A DNA stretch of 64,000 bases from Pseudoxanthomonas indica (GTDB lineage: Bacteria; Pseudomonadota; Gammaproteobacteria; Xanthomonadales; Xanthomonadaceae): the NCBI RefSeq assembly GCF_900167565.1, contig NZ_FUZV01000001.1, positions 558,001 through 622,000 on the forward strand. The letters run 5' to 3'. The position numbers and the translations under genes were made by a program. Below the pieces are notes generated by a model. It was not told the DNA's origin. It was given only the letters and a program-made list of their open reading frames with translations, and did no database searches. Positions 50,474 to 58,492 of the stretch are shown piece by piece; the stretch's first letter is position 1; every line of letters begins with the position of its first letter.

Positions 50474-50494
50474 CCCGCTCCGGCGGGTTTTTTT
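50474..50494 (+). terminator. terminator of tRNA-Leu
   Basis: CCCGC (50474-50478) pairs with 50483-50487, loop TCCG, followed by seven T. A second 6-bp hairpin (50449-50464) lies just upstream. Confidence 0.85.
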
Positions 50495-50557
50495 GTGCCT
50501 GTCGAATGCCTTCATACCAGCACCTCCCTGCCCTTTCGAGCAGGGAGGCGCCTGCAC

Positions 50558-52621
50558 TCAGAAGCTGAAGTTCACCTTCAACCACGCATTGCGACCGGGC
50601 TCATTGATCCGCACCGGATCCGCCGGATAGCCGAAGTCCGCGCTCCCCGCCAGATTGAGATGTTCGCTGTAGGTGCGATCGAAGACGTTGTCGATGCCTG
50701 CCGTCAGCTGCACGCGATCGGAAAAGCGATAGCCGCCATTCAACGCCAGCGTGGCAAAGCCCGCGCTCGGGTTCAAATCGCGCCCGACCACATTGCCCTG
50801 GTCAATCGCCACGCGATCCTGATCGCTGACCACGCGCAACAACACGCCCGCGCTCCAGCGCGCGTTGTCGAAGCCGGCCGTCAGGCGCGCTTCCAGCGGC
50901 GGCATCTGCGGCAGTGCGGTGCCGCCATCACGGTTCTCACCCCAGGCGTAGGCCAGCGTGCCACCCAGCTTCCATGCATGGGCGACGCGCCATTCCACGC
51001 CGGCTTCGGCGCCGCGGATGTCGGTGTCGACATTGCCGGCGGCCGACATCATGCCCATCATCCCGCCGCCGATGTAGGAGAACAGGATGTAGTCGTTGAT
51101 GCGGCCGGCATAGGCGGAGATCCACGCATCAACGGTTTCGGTCCGGTACTGCAGGCCGATATCCAACTGCGTGGTCTTTTCGGGCTGGATGCCTGCGAAC
51201 GCGTTGACCGCGCCCATCGGCCCCATGTCCGGCGAAAACAGCTCCCAGTAGTCGGGCATGCGCTCGGTATGTCCGACGCCTGCGTACCAGGTCAGCGGAA
51301 CAGCGGACAGATCCTGCTCGAAGCGGAGGAATCCTGCGGGTAGTGTTTCCTTGCGGGTAATGCCGAAGCTGGGATTGGGCATGCCCATCATCCCGCTGGT
51401 GGCGCGCTCGTCTTTCACCTGCGCGCGATCCATGCGCAGCCCGCTCACCCAGCGCTCGCCGACGCCGACCGTCCAGGTGGACTCGGCGAAAATTCCGACG
51501 GTCTTGAAGTTGGCATCCGTAGTCCACGGCAAAGCCAGATGCGCGTTGCGCCCCATCCCGCTGCGTTCGCGGTGCCGGCTCTCCTGTCCGTCCACGCCGG
51601 CAATCAGCTCGAAGCGCTGCCACTTCCACCCCAGCGCGGCACGCCCACCAAGCGTGCGGCGGTCCACGTTGGCCACCATCGGCATGGGCATGGCGCTCAT
51701 GGGGTTGGGTTCGCGCAGGCTGTAGTTGTCCATCACGTGATCGGCATGGTTGTAGAACGCGCTGGTTTCGAACGTGTCCAGTGCACCGGCCAGGTTGACC
51801 TTCTCGAAGCGCAGGCTGTAGCTCTCGCGCTTGAACTGCGCGCCATCCATGCCGCGCCCGGCGTATCGCGCCTGGCCATCGCCGATGCCGGCGTTGAGTT
51901 CCAGCAAGGTATCGGCATCCGGCGTCCAGCCGAATGACAGGTCGGTGTTCCACTTCTTCCACGACGACGGCACCACATTGCCATCGCCGTCTTCGTAGTC
52001 GTTGGCTTCGGATCGGTTGGCGCTCAGGCGCGCGTAGGCCGTCGGGTTGCCGGCGGTCGCATCGAGCACCTGATCGTTGCGGCCGAACGAACCGCCGAGC
52101 AGGCTGCCGGTGATCGCCACATTCGGCTCGTCGAATCGCGGCGGGTTGCGTTCGAAGCGGACCGTGCCGGCCGATGCGCCCGGTCCCCACAGCACGGTCT
52201 GCGGGCCCTTGACCACAATCAGGCGGTCGTAGGTTTCCGGCGACACGTAGGACAGCGGATTGTCCATGCGCGCCGGACAGGCGCCCGGCATGCTGCCGTC
52301 GTTGGTCAGCAGATTCAGGCGCGAGCCGAACATGCCGCGCAGCACCGGGTCACCGTTGGTGCCGCCGTTGCGCAGCGCGGTGAATCCCGGAATGGTCTTG
52401 AGATAGTCGGCGCCGTCGCTGGCCGGCACCGGTTGGCGTGGCAGCCGGGGGTCGGTTTCCCAGGTCAGCGGCGACACCGGCGCCGCGGTCACCACGATGG
52501 CGTCCAGGGTCGTCGAGTCGACCGGTTCTTCGGCGGCAAACAAGGGGGAACAGCAAAGCGCGGCCGCAACGGCGACGCCAAGACGGGACGCAGGCAGCGT
52601 CCCGCAAGCGGGAATCAACAT
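50558..52621 (-). CDS. TonB-dependent copper receptor (OprC/NosA type)
   Basis: A 687-residue outer-membrane receptor. It has a signal peptide, a TonB-box-like DAIVVTA, the plug domain (GGTNGDPVLRGMFGSRLNLL then VKGPQTVLWGPGASAG) and a 22-strand barrel ending LKVNFSF. Met-rich external stretches (SAMPMPM, SGMMGMPN, GGGMMGMMSA) and the conserved CPARMDNP near the plug fit the OprC copper-receptor subfamily. The ATG at 52621 has GGAG upstream. A DUF2946 gene lies just upstream on the same strand. Confidence 0.9.
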   Translation of the reverse strand: MLIPACGTLPASRLGVAVAAALCCSPLFAAEEPVDSTTLDAIVVTAAPVSPLTWETDPRLPRQPVPASDGADYLKTIPGFTALRNGGTNGDPVLRGMFGSRLNLLTNDGSMPGACPARMDNPLSYVSPETYDRLIVVKGPQTVLWGPGASAGTVRFERNPPRFDEPNVAITGSLLGGSFGRNDQVLDATAGNPTAYARLSANRSEANDYEDGDGNVVPSSWKKWNTDLSFGWTPDADTLLELNAGIGDGQARYAGRGMDGAQFKRESYSLRFEKVNLAGALDTFETSAFYNHADHVMDNYSLREPNPMSAMPMPMVANVDRRTLGGRAALGWKWQRFELIAGVDGQESRHRERSGMGRNAHLALPWTTDANFKTVGIFAESTWTVGVGERWVSGLRMDRAQVKDERATSGMMGMPNPSFGITRKETLPAGFLRFEQDLSAVPLTWYAGVGHTERMPDYWELFSPDMGPMGAVNAFAGIQPEKTTQLDIGLQYRTETVDAWISAYAGRINDYILFSYIGGGMMGMMSAAGNVDTDIRGAEAGVEWRVAHAWKLGGTLAYAWGENRDGGTALPQMPPLEARLTAGFDNARWSAGVLLRVVSDQDRVAIDQGNVVGRDLNPSAGFATLALNGGYRFSDRVQLTAGIDNVFDRTYSEHLNLAGSADFGYPADPVRINEPGRNAWLKVNFSF

Positions 52622-52686
52622 GGGGAACTCCGAAAAAAGCACGAGGTCCGGACGCGTTCGAACGCGCCCGAATGAGTGGCGATGTT

Positions 52687-53088
52687 TCAGAGAAAGAGCG
52701 GTGGCCCTTGACTACCCAGGCCGCGAAGATTGGTCGGCGGCCGGCGTGAGGGCGCGGGTTTGGGCTGGAAGCGGGCGCGCAACCCTGTCGGCGCCGTCAG
52801 GCATAGCGCGAGCAGCAGCAGAGGTAGCACGTCGACCAGACGACAGTAGTCGCAGTCCGCGCCCATCGGCATGCCACCGCCGGCCAGTGGCGCCTTTTTG
52901 GCGGGCGAGGTGTCCGCGGTGTCCACCCACTTCAAGCCGGATGCCGTGCACAGCTCGGTCCATCCGGCCAACACCTGTGCGCCCGCACCACCGACCAGGC
53001 GATTGATGGAGGGCGCGAACGCCACCAGCAGCACCGCCACGAGGGCGAGCTGGGTCATCGTTCGACGGAAGCAGCGGGACAGGTGCAC
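52687..53088 (-). CDS. DUF2946 small membrane-associated protein
   Basis: A 133-residue protein with an N-terminal hydrophobic segment (TQLALVAVLLVAF), a central GGGMPMGADCDYC motif typical of DUF2946, and a second hydrophobic stretch (VLPLLLLALCLTAP). DUF2946 genes often accompany copper receptors, and the CxxC plus Met residues suggest metal handling. GTG start at 53088, alternative ATG at 53058. 65 bp upstream of the copper receptor. Confidence 0.75.
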   Translation of the reverse strand: MHLSRCFRRTMTQLALVAVLLVAFAPSINRLVGGAGAQVLAGWTELCTASGLKWVDTADTSPAKKAPLAGGGMPMGADCDYCRLVDVLPLLLLALCLTAPTGLRARFQPKPAPSRRPPTNLRGLGSQGPPLFL

Positions 53089-53122
53089 CGGGCGATCTTA
53101 ACCCGATTGGCCTGGGCCCCCT

Positions 53123-53300
53123 TCAAAAACCCCGTTCCGCGCCGCGCGCCAGTTCGCGCAGGGCAGCCAGATCGCGGACTTGCCAGTCGCGTTGGCGTCC
53201 GCTGATTTTCCCGTGGCGCTGCCAGTCGGCAAATCTGATCAGCGCGGAAGTGCCGTGGTCGGGCAGCAAGGGCTGGCGCACAGGTCCGAGTCTTCGTTGG
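53123..53300 (-). pseudogene. 3' remnant of an unidentified gene
   Basis: About 55 codons (ALIRFADWQRHGKISGRQRD, then WQVRDLAALRELARGAERGF) read like the true C-terminus of a protein. They have no start codon of their own in context, and the frame ends upstream at the junction with a TonB-receptor remnant. I do not recognise the family. The final segment recalls the ends of some LPS-core kinases, but that is weak. Confidence 0.35.
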
Positions 53301-53309
53301 TTGCCGCAA

Positions 53310-53552
53310 GACACCCCCACCGATCACGCCAACTCTGAAAGCATCTACCAGGATGCGTATGCACTGCTTGGCTTTCGCGTGGAGTATCTCGCTCCGACGA
53401 ACGGATGGTCGGTGTTTGTGGTTGGCGACAATCTGACCGACCGTCGCCATGCCAGCAGTTCCTCCATGCGGCACCAGGCTACTGCTGCACAACCGGGCTT
53501 TCTGTCGGGGTTGGGACGCAATGTCAGCGTGGGCGTGTCGTGGTTCTTCTGA
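53310..53552 (+). pseudogene. 3' remnant of a TonB-dependent receptor gene
   Basis: About 80 codons ending in a receptor C-terminus: YALLGFRVEYLAPTNGWSVF, VVGDNLTDRRHASSS, and LGRNVSVGVSWFF with the terminal aromatic residue. The signal peptide, plug and nearly the whole barrel are absent. It adjoins, back to back, the remnant on the other strand. Confidence 0.75.
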
Positions 53553-53667
53553 ATGAATGCGCGCTGTGCATTCGTCGACGCATGTCGACAGGCCCAGTGA
53601 CTTCCTCCACTGGGTGCTCGTGCAGGCCGGGAGGATGCTCAAGCCTCCACCGAGCAGGAGAAATGCA

Positions 53668-54027
53668 ATGTCTTCAAAATCCAATACGCGTTGGTTGGTC
53701 CTGGCCTTGTCGCTGTTGATGGCGCTCGTTTCCTTCTCCGCGTGGGCGCAACGCACGGACGGCAATATTGGCGGCCTCACCGTCGCCGGCGATCAGGTCA
53801 CCGCCGTCAATACCGGCACGGGCTTCAAGCGCGAGGCAGTGGCTGACCAGGACGGTAAGTACCGTCTGAGTTCGCTACCCCTGGGCGAATACATCGTGTC
53901 CGTGGTTCGCAATGGCGCCCCCGTGGCCAACTTCAAATTGAATGTGCGCCCCGGTACCACGGCGCGTGTGCCCAACCTGACCGCCGATTCCAAGCCGCTG
54001 GCGGGCCAACCTGCCCCAGCCAACTGA
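53668..54027 (+). CDS. small secreted protein with carboxypeptidase-regulatory-like domain (copy 1)
   Basis: A 119-residue protein with a signal peptide (LVLALSLLMALVSFSAWAQ) and one beta-sandwich CarboxypepD_reg-like domain (NTGTGFKREAVADQDGKYRL, then LPLGEYIVSVVRNG). It resembles the N-terminal domain of Oar-like TonB receptors but stands alone. AGGAG lies 8 nt before the ATG at 53668. The leader contains three small hairpins (53554-53614). Function unknown. Confidence 0.75.
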   Translation: MSSKSNTRWLVLALSLLMALVSFSAWAQRTDGNIGGLTVAGDQVTAVNTGTGFKREAVADQDGKYRLSSLPLGEYIVSVVRNGAPVANFKLNVRPGTTARVPNLTADSKPLAGQPAPAN

Positions 54028-54049
54028 TTGCCGGCGCCTGCAATGAGAA

Positions 54050-54069
54050 AGCCCTGCGCGAGCGGGGCT
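54050..54069 (+). terminator. weak terminator after copy 1
   Basis: An 8-bp stem (54050-54057 with 54062-54069, one G-T) followed by ATTCATT. A stronger 9-bp GC hairpin without T-run follows at 54099-54120. Confidence 0.5.
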
Positions 54070-54193
54070 ATTCATTGCCCCTCCGGTCCCGGCGCCCGGG
54101 TCGGCGGTCCGCCGCCGACCTGGACTATGACTTCCAGCACTGTAATCCCTGTATACACATGGAGATCGTATTCCGTCCTTCAGGAGGAAGTGC

Positions 54194-54559
54194 ATGGCCC
54201 TTGTATCCAAGTCGCGTTGGCTGTTCCTTGCGTTGTCGCTGTTGATGATGCTGGTTTCGTTCTCCGCCTTGGCGCAGCGCGCCGACGGCAATATCGGTGG
54301 CAATGCTGTCGCCGGTGATCAGGTGGCCGTCCACAATACCGGCACCGGATTCAAGCGGGAGACCGTGGTAGAGGAAGGCGGCAAGTACCACTTCCGCAAC
54401 CTGCCCTTGGGCGAGTACCGCGTCAGCGTGACCCGCAATGGCGAGTCCGTCGGCAATTTCGTGGTCAACGTGCGCCCGGGCGCCACCGCCCGCGTTCCCC
54501 TGGTTCCGGCGGACGAAGGCGTGGCCGCCGAGCCCGCCGCAGCGCCTCCCGCCAATTGA
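54194..54559 (+). CDS. small secreted protein with carboxypeptidase-regulatory-like domain (copy 2)
   Basis: A 121-residue paralogue of the preceding gene. It shares DGNIGG, VAGDQV, NTGTGFKRE, GKYxxxxLPLGEYxVSVxRNG and NVRPGxTARVP. The signal peptide is nearly the same, and the tail differs (Ala/Pro-rich). AGGAGG lies 7-8 nt before the ATG. A tandem duplication is evident. It may act in the cell envelope, but the role is unknown. Confidence 0.75.
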   Translation: MALVSKSRWLFLALSLLMMLVSFSALAQRADGNIGGNAVAGDQVAVHNTGTGFKRETVVEEGGKYHFRNLPLGEYRVSVTRNGESVGNFVVNVRPGATARVPLVPADEGVAAEPAAAPPAN

Positions 54560-54581
54560 GCCCTGCGTCGTTGCCAGCACC

Positions 54582-54606
54582 AAGCCCCGCGCAAGCGGGG
54601 CTTTTT
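54582..54606 (+). terminator. intrinsic terminator after copy 2
   Basis: A perfect 9-bp stem (54582-54590 with 54595-54603), loop GCAA, five T. Confidence 0.9.
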
Positions 54607-54629
54607 GTTTGGCCGCAGCGCCATTCCCG

Positions 54630-54635
54630 TAGAAT
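54630..54635 (+). promoter_or_regulatory. possible -10 element of parC
   Basis: TAGAAT 35 nt before the parC ATG, just after a terminator. The -35 region is poor (TTTGG). Confidence 0.4.
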
Positions 54636-54670
54636 TGGCGTTCGAATCAAGCAGGCTTGCCCTTCCCTAG

Positions 54671-56914
54671 ATGACTGACACCATTCGTTCCACTTTCCAC
54701 GGCTTCGAGCAGATTCCGCTGCGTGAATACGCCGAGCGGGCCTATCTCGACTATTCCATGTACGTGGTGCTGGATCGCGCCCTGCCCTTCATTGGCGACG
54801 GTTTGAAACCGGTGCAGCGCCGCATCATCTACTCGATGAGCGAGCAGGGCCTGAGCGCGGCCTCCAAGCCGAAGAAGTCGGCGCGTACGGTCGGTGACGT
54901 CATCGGCAAGTACCACCCGCATGGCGACAGCGCCTGTTACGAGGCGATGGTGCTGATGGCGCAGCCGTTCTCGTACCGCTACCCGCTCATCGAAGGCCAG
55001 GGCAACTTCGGTTCGCCCGACGATCCCAAGTCCTTCGCGGCCATGCGCTACACCGAGGCCAAGCTGACCCCGATCGCCGAAGTGCTGCTGGGTGAACTGG
55101 GCCAGGGCACGGTGGACTGGACGCCTAACTTCGACGGCACCCTGGAAGAACCCACCTGGATGCCGGCGCGCCTGCCGCACCTGTTGCTCAACGGCACCAC
55201 CGGCATCGCCGTGGGCATGGCCACCGATGTGCCGCCGCACAACCTCAACGAGATTGTCAGCGCCGTCATCCGCCTGATCGACGACCCCGAAGCCACCGTG
55301 GCCGATCTGTGCGAACACGTGCGCGGGCCGGACTATCCGACCACGGCCGAAATCATCACCCCGGCCAGCGACTTCCGGGCGATGTACGAAACCGGCCACG
55401 GCAGCGTGCGCGCGCGTGCGACCTATGCGCGCGAGAACAGCAACATCGTCATCAACGCTCTGCCCTACCAGGTGTCGCCCTCCAAGGTAATCGAGCAGAT
55501 CGCCGCGCAGATGCGCGCCAAGAAGCTGCCCTGGCTGGAAGACATCCGGGACGAATCCGATCACGCCAATCCGGTGCGGGTGGTGTTGATTCCGCGCAGC
55601 AACCGGGTCGACGCCGAGCAGTTGATGGGCCACCTCTTCGCCACCACCGACCTGGAGAAGAGCTACCGCGTCAACATGAACATCATTGGCCTGGACGGAC
55701 GTCCGCAGGTCAAGAACCTGAAGATGTTCCTGACCGAGTGGCTGACCTTCCGCTACGACACCGTCACCCGCCGGCTCAAGCACCGGCTGGAAAAGGTCGA
55801 CCGCCGCCTGCACCTGTTGGAAGGTTTGTTGATTGCCTACCTCAACCTGGATGAGGTTATCCGCATCATCCGCAGCGAGGAAGAACCCAAGCCGGCCTTG
55901 ATCGCGCGCTTCCAGCTCAGCGAAGACCAGGCCGACTACATCCTCGACACCAAGCTGCGCCAGCTGGCGCGCCTGGAAGAGATGAAGATCCGCGGCGAGC
56001 AGGACGAACTGGCGGCCGAGCGCGACAAGCTCGCCGGCATCCTGGACTCGAAGGCCAAGCTCAAGAAGCTGATCAAGGACGAGCTGACCGCCGATGCCAA
56101 GAAATTCGGCGACGCCCGCCGCTCGCCGCTGGTACAGCGTGGCGCGGCGCAGGCGCTGGATGAAACCGAACTGGTCGCCTCCGAGCCGATGACCGTGGTG
56201 CTGTCGGAGAAGGGCTGGATTCGCGCCGCCAAGGGCCATGACGTCGATGGCTCGACCCTGTCCTACCGCGATGGCGACAACCTGCTGGCGGCGGTGCGCT
56301 CGCGCAGCACCCAGCAGGTGGCCTTCCTGGATTCGGAAGGCCGCAGCTATTCCACTGCCGTGCACACGCTGCCCTCGGCGCGCGGCAACGGCGAACCGCT
56401 GACCGGGCGTTTCTCGCCCGCGCCCGGTGCGTCGTTCCAGGCGCTGACCAGCGGCGACAACGACAGCCGGCTGGTGTTGGCCAGTTCGCATGGCTACGGC
56501 TTCGTCACCCGTTTCGAAAACCTGACCGGCCGGCAGAAGGCCGGCAAGGCCATGCTCAACCTGACCACCGGGGCCAAGGTGCTGCAGCCGGCCTCGGTAG
56601 CGAGCGTGGACACCGATCGCATCGTTGCCGTCACCAGCGCCGGTCACCTGCTGGCTTTCCCGATCAGCGAATTGCCTGAGCTCGACAAGGGCAAGGGCAA
56701 CAAGATCATCGACATCCCCAAGGCCAAGCTGGGCACCGAGCGCGTGGTCGCCATCGCGGCGGTGTCGCCCGGCGGCACCCTGCAGGTGCGCAGCGGCGCG
56801 CGCACGATGTCGCTGTCGTTCAAGGAACTGGATGCGTATCTGGGCGCACGCGCCACCCGCGGTGGCCTGCTGCCGCGCGGCTGGCAGAAGGTCGACGGAC
56901 TGGCGGTGGAATGA
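54671..56914 (+). CDS. parC: DNA topoisomerase IV subunit A
   Basis: A 747-residue subunit of the type IIA topoisomerase that decatenates daughter chromosomes. The catalytic Tyr127 is in [10 protein letters not shown]. The quinolone-determining region [10 protein letters not shown] has the wild-type Ser87 and Glu91 (E. coli Ser80/Glu84). The C-terminal domain is a short beta-pinwheel. The ParC rather than GyrA assignment rests on the [21 protein letters not shown]-terminus and the lack of a GyrA box. Confidence 0.95.
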   Translation: MTDTIRSTFHGFEQIPLREYAERAYLDYSMYVVLDRALPFIGDGLKPVQRRIIYSMSEQGLSAASKPKKSARTVGDVIGKYHPHGDSACYEAMVLMAQPFSYRYPLIEGQGNFGSPDDPKSFAAMRYTEAKLTPIAEVLLGELGQGTVDWTPNFDGTLEEPTWMPARLPHLLLNGTTGIAVGMATDVPPHNLNEIVSAVIRLIDDPEATVADLCEHVRGPDYPTTAEIITPASDFRAMYETGHGSVRARATYARENSNIVINALPYQVSPSKVIEQIAAQMRAKKLPWLEDIRDESDHANPVRVVLIPRSNRVDAEQLMGHLFATTDLEKSYRVNMNIIGLDGRPQVKNLKMFLTEWLTFRYDTVTRRLKHRLEKVDRRLHLLEGLLIAYLNLDEVIRIIRSEEEPKPALIARFQLSEDQADYILDTKLRQLARLEEMKIRGEQDELAAERDKLAGILDSKAKLKKLIKDELTADAKKFGDARRSPLVQRGAAQALDETELVASEPMTVVLSEKGWIRAAKGHDVDGSTLSYRDGDNLLAAVRSRSTQQVAFLDSEGRSYSTAVHTLPSARGNGEPLTGRFSPAPGASFQALTSGDNDSRLVLASSHGYGFVTRFENLTGRQKAGKAMLNLTTGAKVLQPASVASVDTDRIVAVTSAGHLLAFPISELPELDKGKGNKIIDIPKAKLGTERVVAIAAVSPGGTLQVRSGARTMSLSFKELDAYLGARATRGGLLPRGWQKVDGLAVE

Positions 56915-57573
56915 TGGAAGCCGGCTTCTGGCTCGAACGCTGGAAAGAAGGACGCACCCGCTTCCACCGCGATGAGGTGATGCCCTTGTTGCGCCAGCAT
57001 TGGCCGGCACTGGCCTTGCCTGCGGGCTGCCGGGTCTTTGTGCCACTGGCGGGAAAGTCGCTGGACATGCTGTGGCTGGCCGAACAGGGCCATGCCGTGC
57101 TGGGTGCGGAACTGTCGCCGCTGGCTGTGGCGCAGTTCTTCGACGAGAACCAGTTGCAGCCCGCAATCAGCGACGAAGCCGACGGCCGGCACCATCGCGC
57201 CGGACCGATCGATCTGGTCTGCGGAGATGTGTTCGAACTGGATGCTGCCGCACTGGCTGGCTGCACGGCGGTCTACGACCGCGCCGCCTTGATCGCCTTG
57301 CCGGCCGACATGCGGCGGCGATATGTGAGCGAGGTCTATGGGCGTTTGCCGTTGGGCTGCCAGGCGCTGCTGATCACGCTGGAATATCCGCAGGCCGAGA
57401 AGGCCGGTCCGCCTTTCCGCGTCGATGTGGCAGAGGTCGAGGCGCTGTTCGCCCCCCAGTGGTCGATCGAGGAACTTGATCGTCGCGACATCCTGGCGCA
57501 GGAACCCGCGTTCCAGGAAGACGGCGTCACCGCCTTGTCGACTGCGGTCTATCGCCTTCAGCGCAAGGCCTGA
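56914..57573 (+). CDS. tpm: thiopurine S-methyltransferase
   Basis: A 219-residue class I SAM methyltransferase. The N-terminus [18 protein letters not shown], then [20 protein letters not shown] and [14 protein letters not shown], are TPMT hallmarks. In bacteria it detoxifies metalloids such as selenite and tellurite. Two ATGs overlap the parC stop (56911 and 56914). The second fits the family pattern M-x3-FW. Coupled to parC. Confidence 0.9.
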   Translation: MEAGFWLERWKEGRTRFHRDEVMPLLRQHWPALALPAGCRVFVPLAGKSLDMLWLAEQGHAVLGAELSPLAVAQFFDENQLQPAISDEADGRHHRAGPIDLVCGDVFELDAAALAGCTAVYDRAALIALPADMRRRYVSEVYGRLPLGCQALLITLEYPQAEKAGPPFRVDVAEVEALFAPQWSIEELDRRDILAQEPAFQEDGVTALSTAVYRLQRKA

Positions 57574-57661
57574 GCACTACGGATCCGGAAGTTCCGCAAA
57601 CGTCTGGCTGGCGAAGGCTGGCTGGACGTTAGTTGCAGTGGGCGGGGGTTGGCTGGCGAAT

Positions 57662-57773
57662 GCTTGCTTGCTTGCTTGCTTGCTGGCTTGCTTGCTGGCT
57701 GGCTGGCTGGCTGGCTGGCTGGCGGGCTGGCTGGCGGGCTGGCTGGCGGGCTGGCGGGCGGGCTGGCTGGCTG
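57662..57773. repeat. 28-unit tetranucleotide microsatellite
   Basis: An uninterrupted run of 28 tetranucleotides of the form GCTT, GCTG or GCGG: five GCTT, one GCTG, two GCTT, seven GCTG, then a mixed GCGG/GCTG section. It lies in the intergenic space after tpm. Open frames through it give artificial Leu-Ala-Gly repeats that I do not believe are genes. Confidence 0.95.
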
Positions 57774-57786
57774 TGTGAGGGCTATC

Positions 57787-57812
57787 GGCTTCGCGGCTGA
57801 AGCCGCTCCTAC
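57787..57812 (-). repeat. GTAG-headed REP element
   Basis: On the minus strand GTAGGAGCGGCTTCAGCC followed by GCGAAGCC. A 6-bp stem (57788-57793 with 57800-57805). Same family as at 4641 and 60459. Confidence 0.8.
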
Positions 57813-57841
57813 GTGGGGCGGCCAGCCGGATGACGCGGGGC

Positions 57842-58327
57842 TTACTCGCCGGATTTCTCGGCGCGCAGTTGGGCGGTCAGGTAGTTCGGCAGGCCGAGCA
57901 GGCGAATCAGGCTGAGCTGCTGCTCGAGCCAATGCGCGTGATCTTCTTCGGTGTCTTTCAGCTGGACCTGCAGGATGGCGCGGCTGACGAAGTCGCCGTG
58001 GCGTTCGCACAGGGCGATGCCATCGGCCAGGTGTTTGCGGACGGCGTATTCCACTTCCAGATCCCGCTGCAGCATTTCCTCGACGGTCTGACCGGCGACG
58101 AAGGGGTCCGGGGTCATGTCCGGATCACCTTCCAGGAACAGGATGCGACGCAGCAGTGCATCGGCGTGCTCGGTCTCTTCCTGCATCTCGTGGTTGAGAC
58201 GCTCGTACAGCGACTTCAGCCCCATGTCCTCATAACGACGGGAATGGATGAAGTACTGATCGCGCGCGGACAGTTCGCCGCGCAGCAGCTGCTTGAGGTA
58301 GTCGACGACTTCGGGATGGCCTTTCAT
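57842..58327 (-). CDS. bacterial ferritin, bacterioferritin-like without haem ligand (FtnA type)
   Basis: A 161-residue four-helix iron-storage subunit. Diiron ligands are present in [28 protein letters not shown] and [13 protein letters not shown]. The Met that binds haem between subunits in true bacterioferritin (Met52 in IDEMKHAD) is Thr here (QEETEHAD). The sequence is closest to the Pseudomonas FtnA type. The ATG at 58327 ([15 protein letters not shown]) is the canonical start. Confidence 0.9.
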   Translation of the reverse strand: MKGHPEVVDYLKQLLRGELSARDQYFIHSRRYEDMGLKSLYERLNHEMQEETEHADALLRRILFLEGDPDMTPDPFVAGQTVEEMLQRDLEVEYAVRKHLADGIALCERHGDFVSRAILQVQLKDTEEDHAHWLEQQLSLIRLLGLPNYLTAQLRAEKSGE

Positions 58328-58417
58328 GCGGTGCTTCTCCAACGCCGCTGCAAGCGCGGCGGAGCGCATGATGCCCGAATCGAAATGACCGCGTTCTAAT
58401 ACGAGTCAGTCGCAATT

Positions 58418-58439
58418 GCCCGGCGCCAAAGCGCCGGGC
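58418..58439. terminator. perfect GC hairpin between asnB and the ferritin gene
   Basis: GCCCGGCGC (58418-58426) pairs with 58431-58439, loop CAAA. No T-run. Confidence 0.45.
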
Positions 58440-58450
58440 GACATCAAATC

Positions 58451-58480
58451 GAAACAAGGCGCACAGATCCGTGCGCCTTG
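58451..58480 (-). terminator. terminator of asnB
   Basis: A 10-bp stem (58455-58464 with 58471-58480), on the minus strand followed by TTTCGATTTG. It is 13 nt past the asnB stop. Confidence 0.7.
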
Positions 58481-58492
58481 CCGCGCCGCGGA

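Noticed and set aside
54647..57166. Frame of 839 codons open on the minus strand
   Set aside because: It is antisense to parC and tpm. High GC removes stop codons from this frame, and the composition (His/Gln/Arg/Val-rich) is that of a shadow.
57649..57915. Leu-Ala-Gly repeat ORF (LLAGWLAGWLAG type)
   Set aside because: It is produced by the tetranucleotide tract read in frame. It has no ribosome-binding site and the length depends on repeat number.
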